A stretch of 64,000 nt of DNA, taken from positions 434,001-498,000 of the forward strand of contig NZ_JAUEPH010000002.1 of assembly GCF_030403435.1 (NCBI RefSeq), given 5' to 3'. Of this stretch, positions 61,063-64,000 are shown piece by piece. The notes beneath the pieces are model-generated. The model was not told the DNA's origin and ran no database searches. It saw only the letters and a list, made by a program, of their open reading frames with translations. Position numbers and translations under genes: made by a program. The stretch's first letter is position 1, and each line of letters starts with the position of its first letter. Source of the stretch: Algoriphagus sediminis. GTDB lineage: Bacteria > Bacteroidota > Bacteroidia > Cytophagales > Cyclobacteriaceae.

Positions 61063-64000
61063 TTAATTGAATTCTTCGAACAGGTTGATTTGAGTAGATT
61101 TCACCTTTTCTTCAAACTCTTTCCATTCTCCTTCTATAAACTCTTCCGTCACACGGATGGCCTCTTCAGAAGCTTCTTTGGCCTGAGTATAGAGCCTTTC
61201 TTCCGTTTCACCAGGACTATCGAAGGATGAGGCAGAATACCTTCTGATGGAATATGTTCTTGAAACGGTTGTTGGGTAGAGATTTCTAACTATACCTTGA
61301 CCTTCCATCTCGGGTCCATTGAATTCTTCTTTGACCTTTTCAATGCTCTTTTTGATCTCCTTAGCGGCTTCAGAAAGCTCTTTCGCCTCATCTGATTCCA
61401 GGCCTTTGGTTAATTCAATCACTTTATTGGCAGTTTTCTCAGCCTCATCAAGTTTGTAGGTGGCTTGATTCACTTCTGAAATCAAGGCTTCCACCCTCAG
61501 ATTGAATTCTTCCTGGGCCTGAAGGTCTGCAAGGTTCACCTGTATTCTTGGATCACTCTTGACTTCAATTTCAGTTTCAGCAGTTTCATCACCATATTGG
61601 AATTCTACACGATAGGTTCCCGGTATAGCACTTCCTCCGCTAGGTTCAGAAAAGCGATCGGTTCTGGCACCTGGTCTTTCGATGGTTGATTTTCTATCCA
61701 GTCTCCAGTTAACCTTATTAACACCAACCTTAGGGTTGGATTTTAGAGTTCGAATGTGATCACCATTTTGGTTATAGATATTTACCGTAACTGTATCCAG
61801 CTTGGTGGTGTCATCATTAATGATGTAAGTCAATCTCCCTCCAAAGTCCCTGTTTTCTCCGGCAAACTTTCCATCTGCAGGAAATCTTTCACCATGTGGT
61901 TGTTGGATTTCTACCTGATAGGCTACAGGTGATTCCAGAGCTGTAATTTTTCCTTCAGGTGCCTGGCCTCCGTTTTGAGCGTAAGCTCTGAGTGGTCTGA
62001 TATCATCCAGCACCCAGAAAGATCTTCCGAATGTTCCAATTACCAAATCAGCTTCTCTCTCTTGAATGGTAAGGTCATAGGTAGAAACTGCCTTAGGATA
62101 GCCATGCTCCCATTTATTCCACGTCTGAGCTTTGTCGAAAGACACATATAAGCCAAACTCTGTTCCTAAAAAGACAAGTTCCGAAACTTCTGTATCCTGA
62201 AGGATAGACAGTGCATACCCCCAAACTTTTTCGTCATCTGCAATTCTTGTAAAGCTGTTTCCAGAGTTATCAGTATGATAAGCGTAGGCTGAAAAGTCAT
62301 TATTTCGGTAATTGTTTGCCACCACCCATGCTTCTTCCACATCATATTTTGAAGCTCTAATCTGAGGAATCCATGATCCTTCTGGAAGTCCATCTAGCTT
62401 ACTTGCCACATTTTCCCAGGTTTCACCTCCGTCTTTGGTTACCTGAAGATTTCCATCGTCCGTTCCCACCCATATGACATTGGGATCAATGGGGCTTGGT
62501 GCAATCGCCAAAATGGTAGTATGATTTTCAGCACCGGTAATATCATAAGTCAGCCCGCCGGTTTCTTGCTGTCTCTGCTTAGTAGAATCATTTGTGGTTA
62601 AATCAGGGGAAATGATTTCCCATGTCACACCCGAATCTGTAGACTTATGTAAAAATTGGGATCCGTAGTAAACCGTATTTTCATCATGAGGATCCTGAGC
62701 TATTGCCGCATTCCAGTTAAATCTCAAGAACACATCCTTATCAGGATGGGTTGGGCGAATGAATCGTTGGTGACCAGTTTCTTTATCGTAAAACTGGAGG
62801 TTTCCTCCTTGGGACATGGTATAACCATATCTCGAATTTCCTGGATGTGGGACCACATCAAAGCCATCTCCAAAGGAGACTTCCTGCCAATAGGTATTGC
62901 GGATACCATCCCTTCTCCAGATATACGAGGGGCCTACCCAGGAGCCATTGTCCTGCATTCCACCATAAATATTGTAAGGAATTTCATTGTCTACATTGAC
63001 ATGGTAAAACTGACCCACTGGAATTCCCTCCGCGAAGTACCAGTCTTTTCCTCCATCGCGAGAGATGTTTAATCCTCCGTCATTTCCATCCATTAAAAGC
63101 TTTGGATCATATGGGTTAATATACCAAGCATGATGATCTGGATGAACTCCTTGGTACTGAAGTATTTGTCTGAAGGATTTACCTCCATCCTCACTCATCC
63201 CAACTCTTGAATAAAGGGTGTAGAGGCGATTTTCATTTTTCGGGTCTGCATGAATCTCGAAATAATAGAATGGTCTGTCTCCAATGTCACTGCCACTATT
63301 TATCATTTCAAAGTTATCTCCACCGTCCATAGATACATAAAGTGCATTTTTGCTAGACTCTATGAGGGCATAAACCTTGTTGCTGTTTGCTGCAGAAATA
63401 GCCAATCCCATTCTCCCTAGTTCTCCTTTTGGCAGACCGTTGCTATCATCGAGGCGTTTCCAATTTTCACCTCCATCATGAGTTACGTAGAGACCTGAAG
63501 ATGGCCCCCCAGATTCAAAAAAGTCAGGGTAGCGGCGATGTTGCCACATATTTACAAAGATTTTATTCGGATTGTTTGGGTCCATAATCATTTCGCCAAC
63601 ACCTGTTTTTTCATCTACATAAAGGATTTTATCCCAAGTCTTTCCTCCATCTGTGGTTTTGTAAACTCCTCTTTCTTCCTGCTCTCCCCACGGAGATCCG
63701 ATAGCTCCTACAAAAACTGTATTCGGATCATCAGGATGAACTATAATTCTGTGGATAGCCCGTGTTTTTTCCAGTCCCATGAGTTGCCAGGTTTTTCCAG
63801 CATCCAATGATCGATAGACTCCATATCCCATAGTTAATGAGTTTCTTGGGTTACCTTCACCAGTACCGACCCATATGATATTTGGGTTCTTTTGATAAAT
63901 GGAAATTGAGCCGATAGAGTGCACTGCCTCATCGTCGAAGATCGGCTCCCAAGTGATTCCGCCAGAGGTAGACTTCCATAAGCCTCCGGAAGCGGAGCCG
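61063..64000 (-). CDS. Large Asp-box (VPS10/sortilin-like) exported protein, 5' end cut by window
   Basis: About 979 codons are present; the frame continues past the right edge, so the N-terminus (with a presumed signal peptide) is missing. A GTG at 63924 is internal, because in-frame codons before it read GGLWKSTSGGITWEPIF. At least eleven Asp-box repeats (S/T-x-D-G-G-x-T-W type, such as TTDGGKTW, THDGGENW, TKDGGETW) form two beta-propeller-like blocks to about residue 640. A beta-rich linker follows (DTVTVNIYNQNGDHIRTLKS), and a long helical tail (about 800-953). Such proteins of Bacteroidota are exported and of unknown function. It is followed by a terminator. Confidence 0.9.
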   Translation of the reverse strand, partial: GSASGGLWKSTSGGITWEPIFDDEAVHSIGSISIYQKNPNIIWVGTGEGNPRNSLTMGYGVYRSLDAGKTWQLMGLEKTRAIHRIIVHPDDPNTVFVGAIGSPWGEQEERGVYKTTDGGKTWDKILYVDEKTGVGEMIMDPNNPNKIFVNMWQHRRYPDFFESGGPSSGLYVTHDGGENWKRLDDSNGLPKGELGRMGLAISAANSNKVYALIESSKNALYVSMDGGDNFEMINSGSDIGDRPFYYFEIHADPKNENRLYTLYSRVGMSEDGGKSFRQILQYQGVHPDHHAWYINPYDPKLLMDGNDGGLNISRDGGKDWYFAEGIPVGQFYHVNVDNEIPYNIYGGMQDNGSWVGPSYIWRRDGIRNTYWQEVSFGDGFDVVPHPGNSRYGYTMSQGGNLQFYDKETGHQRFIRPTHPDKDVFLRFNWNAAIAQDPHDENTVYYGSQFLHKSTDSGVTWEIISPDLTTNDSTKQRQQETGGLTYDITGAENHTTILAIAPSPIDPNVIWVGTDDGNLQVTKDGGETWENVASKLDGLPEGSWIPQIRASKYDVEEAWVVANNYRNNDFSAYAYHTDNSGNSFTRIADDEKVWGYALSILQDTEVSELVFLGTEFGLYVSFDKAQTWNKWEHGYPKAVSTYDLTIQEREADLVIGTFGRSFWVLDDIRPLRAYAQNGGQAPEGKITALESPVAYQVEIQQPHGERFPADGKFAGENRDFGGRLTYIINDDTTKLDTVTVNIYNQNGDHIRTLKSNPKVGVNKVNWRLDRKSTIERPGARTDRFSEPSGGSAIPGTYRVEFQYGDETAETEIEVKSDPRIQVNLADLQAQEEFNLRVEALISEVNQATYKLDEAEKTANKVIELTKGLESDEAKELSEAAKEIKKSIEKVKEEFNGPEMEGQGIVRNLYPTTVSRTYSIRRYSASSFDSPGETEERLYTQAKEASEEAIRVTEEFIEGEWKEFEEKVKSTQINLFEEFN

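Noticed and set aside
1..64000. tRNA, rRNA, CRISPR or insertion sequence features
   Set aside because: Scanning by eye showed no CCA-ending cloverleafs, repeated spacers, transposase-like frames or terminal repeats. A dedicated search could still find a tRNA missed by eye.

Overview
The window is a gene-dense stretch of a Bacteroidota chromosome. The best guess is a member of the Cyclobacteriaceae close to Algoriphagus, judged from protein style and synteny rather than any database search. Supporting signs are promoters of the TTG-N18-20-TAnnTTTG type (clearest before greA, the his leader and a small membrane-protein module), few Shine-Dalgarno sites, the order pdxA-yceD-rpmF-fabH-efp-accB-accC, a DUF1343 protein, DUF4412 and DUF4369 proteins, a large Asp-box (VPS10-like) secreted protein, and a TonB-plug-like protein. 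No rRNA, tRNA, IS element, prophage or CRISPR array was seen. Almost all of it is housekeeping DNA with short intergenic gaps, none over 300 bases.

Layout. 1-5.6 kb (minus): fatty-acid synthesis and translation genes accC (cut by the window edge), accB, efp, fabH, rpmF, yceD/DUF177 and pdxA. 5.6-9.8 kb (plus): rsmA, mgtE, a SerA-like dehydrogenase, greA and a HIT protein. 9.8-12 kb (minus): fructokinase-like kinase and sugar porter. 12.3-20.2 kb (plus): fused isobutyryl-CoA mutase icmF, OsmC protein, a small unknown gene, a sensor lipoprotein and a hybrid histidine kinase, tightly packed. 20.2-27.4 kb (minus): acyltransferase E2 of a 2-oxoacid dehydrogenase, cinA, SDR, folA, a DUF4412 protein, fmt and a NamZ-like muramidase. 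27.5-31.2 kb: FtsX-like permease, polyprenol-phosphate glycosyltransferase, ATP-grasp protein and TPR lipoprotein, with converging overlaps.

31.3-35.8 kb (minus): hisGDCB preceded by a 26-residue histidine-rich leader peptide gene, with a strong promoter in front, which points to attenuation control by histidine supply. 35.9-42.2 kb (minus): SGNH hydrolase, SUI1/YciH factor, tandem Usp protein, menA, glutathione-peroxidase lipoprotein, argS and arginase. 42.4-46.7 kb (plus): arginine decarboxylase and a plug-domain surface protein. 46.7-48.6 kb (minus): SDR and D-threonine aldolase-like enzyme. 48.8-54.0 kb (plus): alaS, gatB and a TlpA-like lipoprotein. Then proC (minus).

55.2-56.3 kb (plus) holds the most intriguing little-known unit: two paralogous four-helix membrane proteins with a shared acidic KExEEDE motif and a 68-residue Cro/CI-type repressor, behind a promoter overlaid by two inverted repeats whose centres are exactly 21 bp apart. 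56.4-59.7 kb (plus) is a surface polysaccharide group (GT4 glycosyltransferase, UDP-glucuronate 4-epimerase-like enzyme, dTDP-glucose 4,6-dehydratase). The window ends with an APC permease and the large Asp-box protein, which runs off the right edge. All calls come from reading the sequence; no homology search was run.
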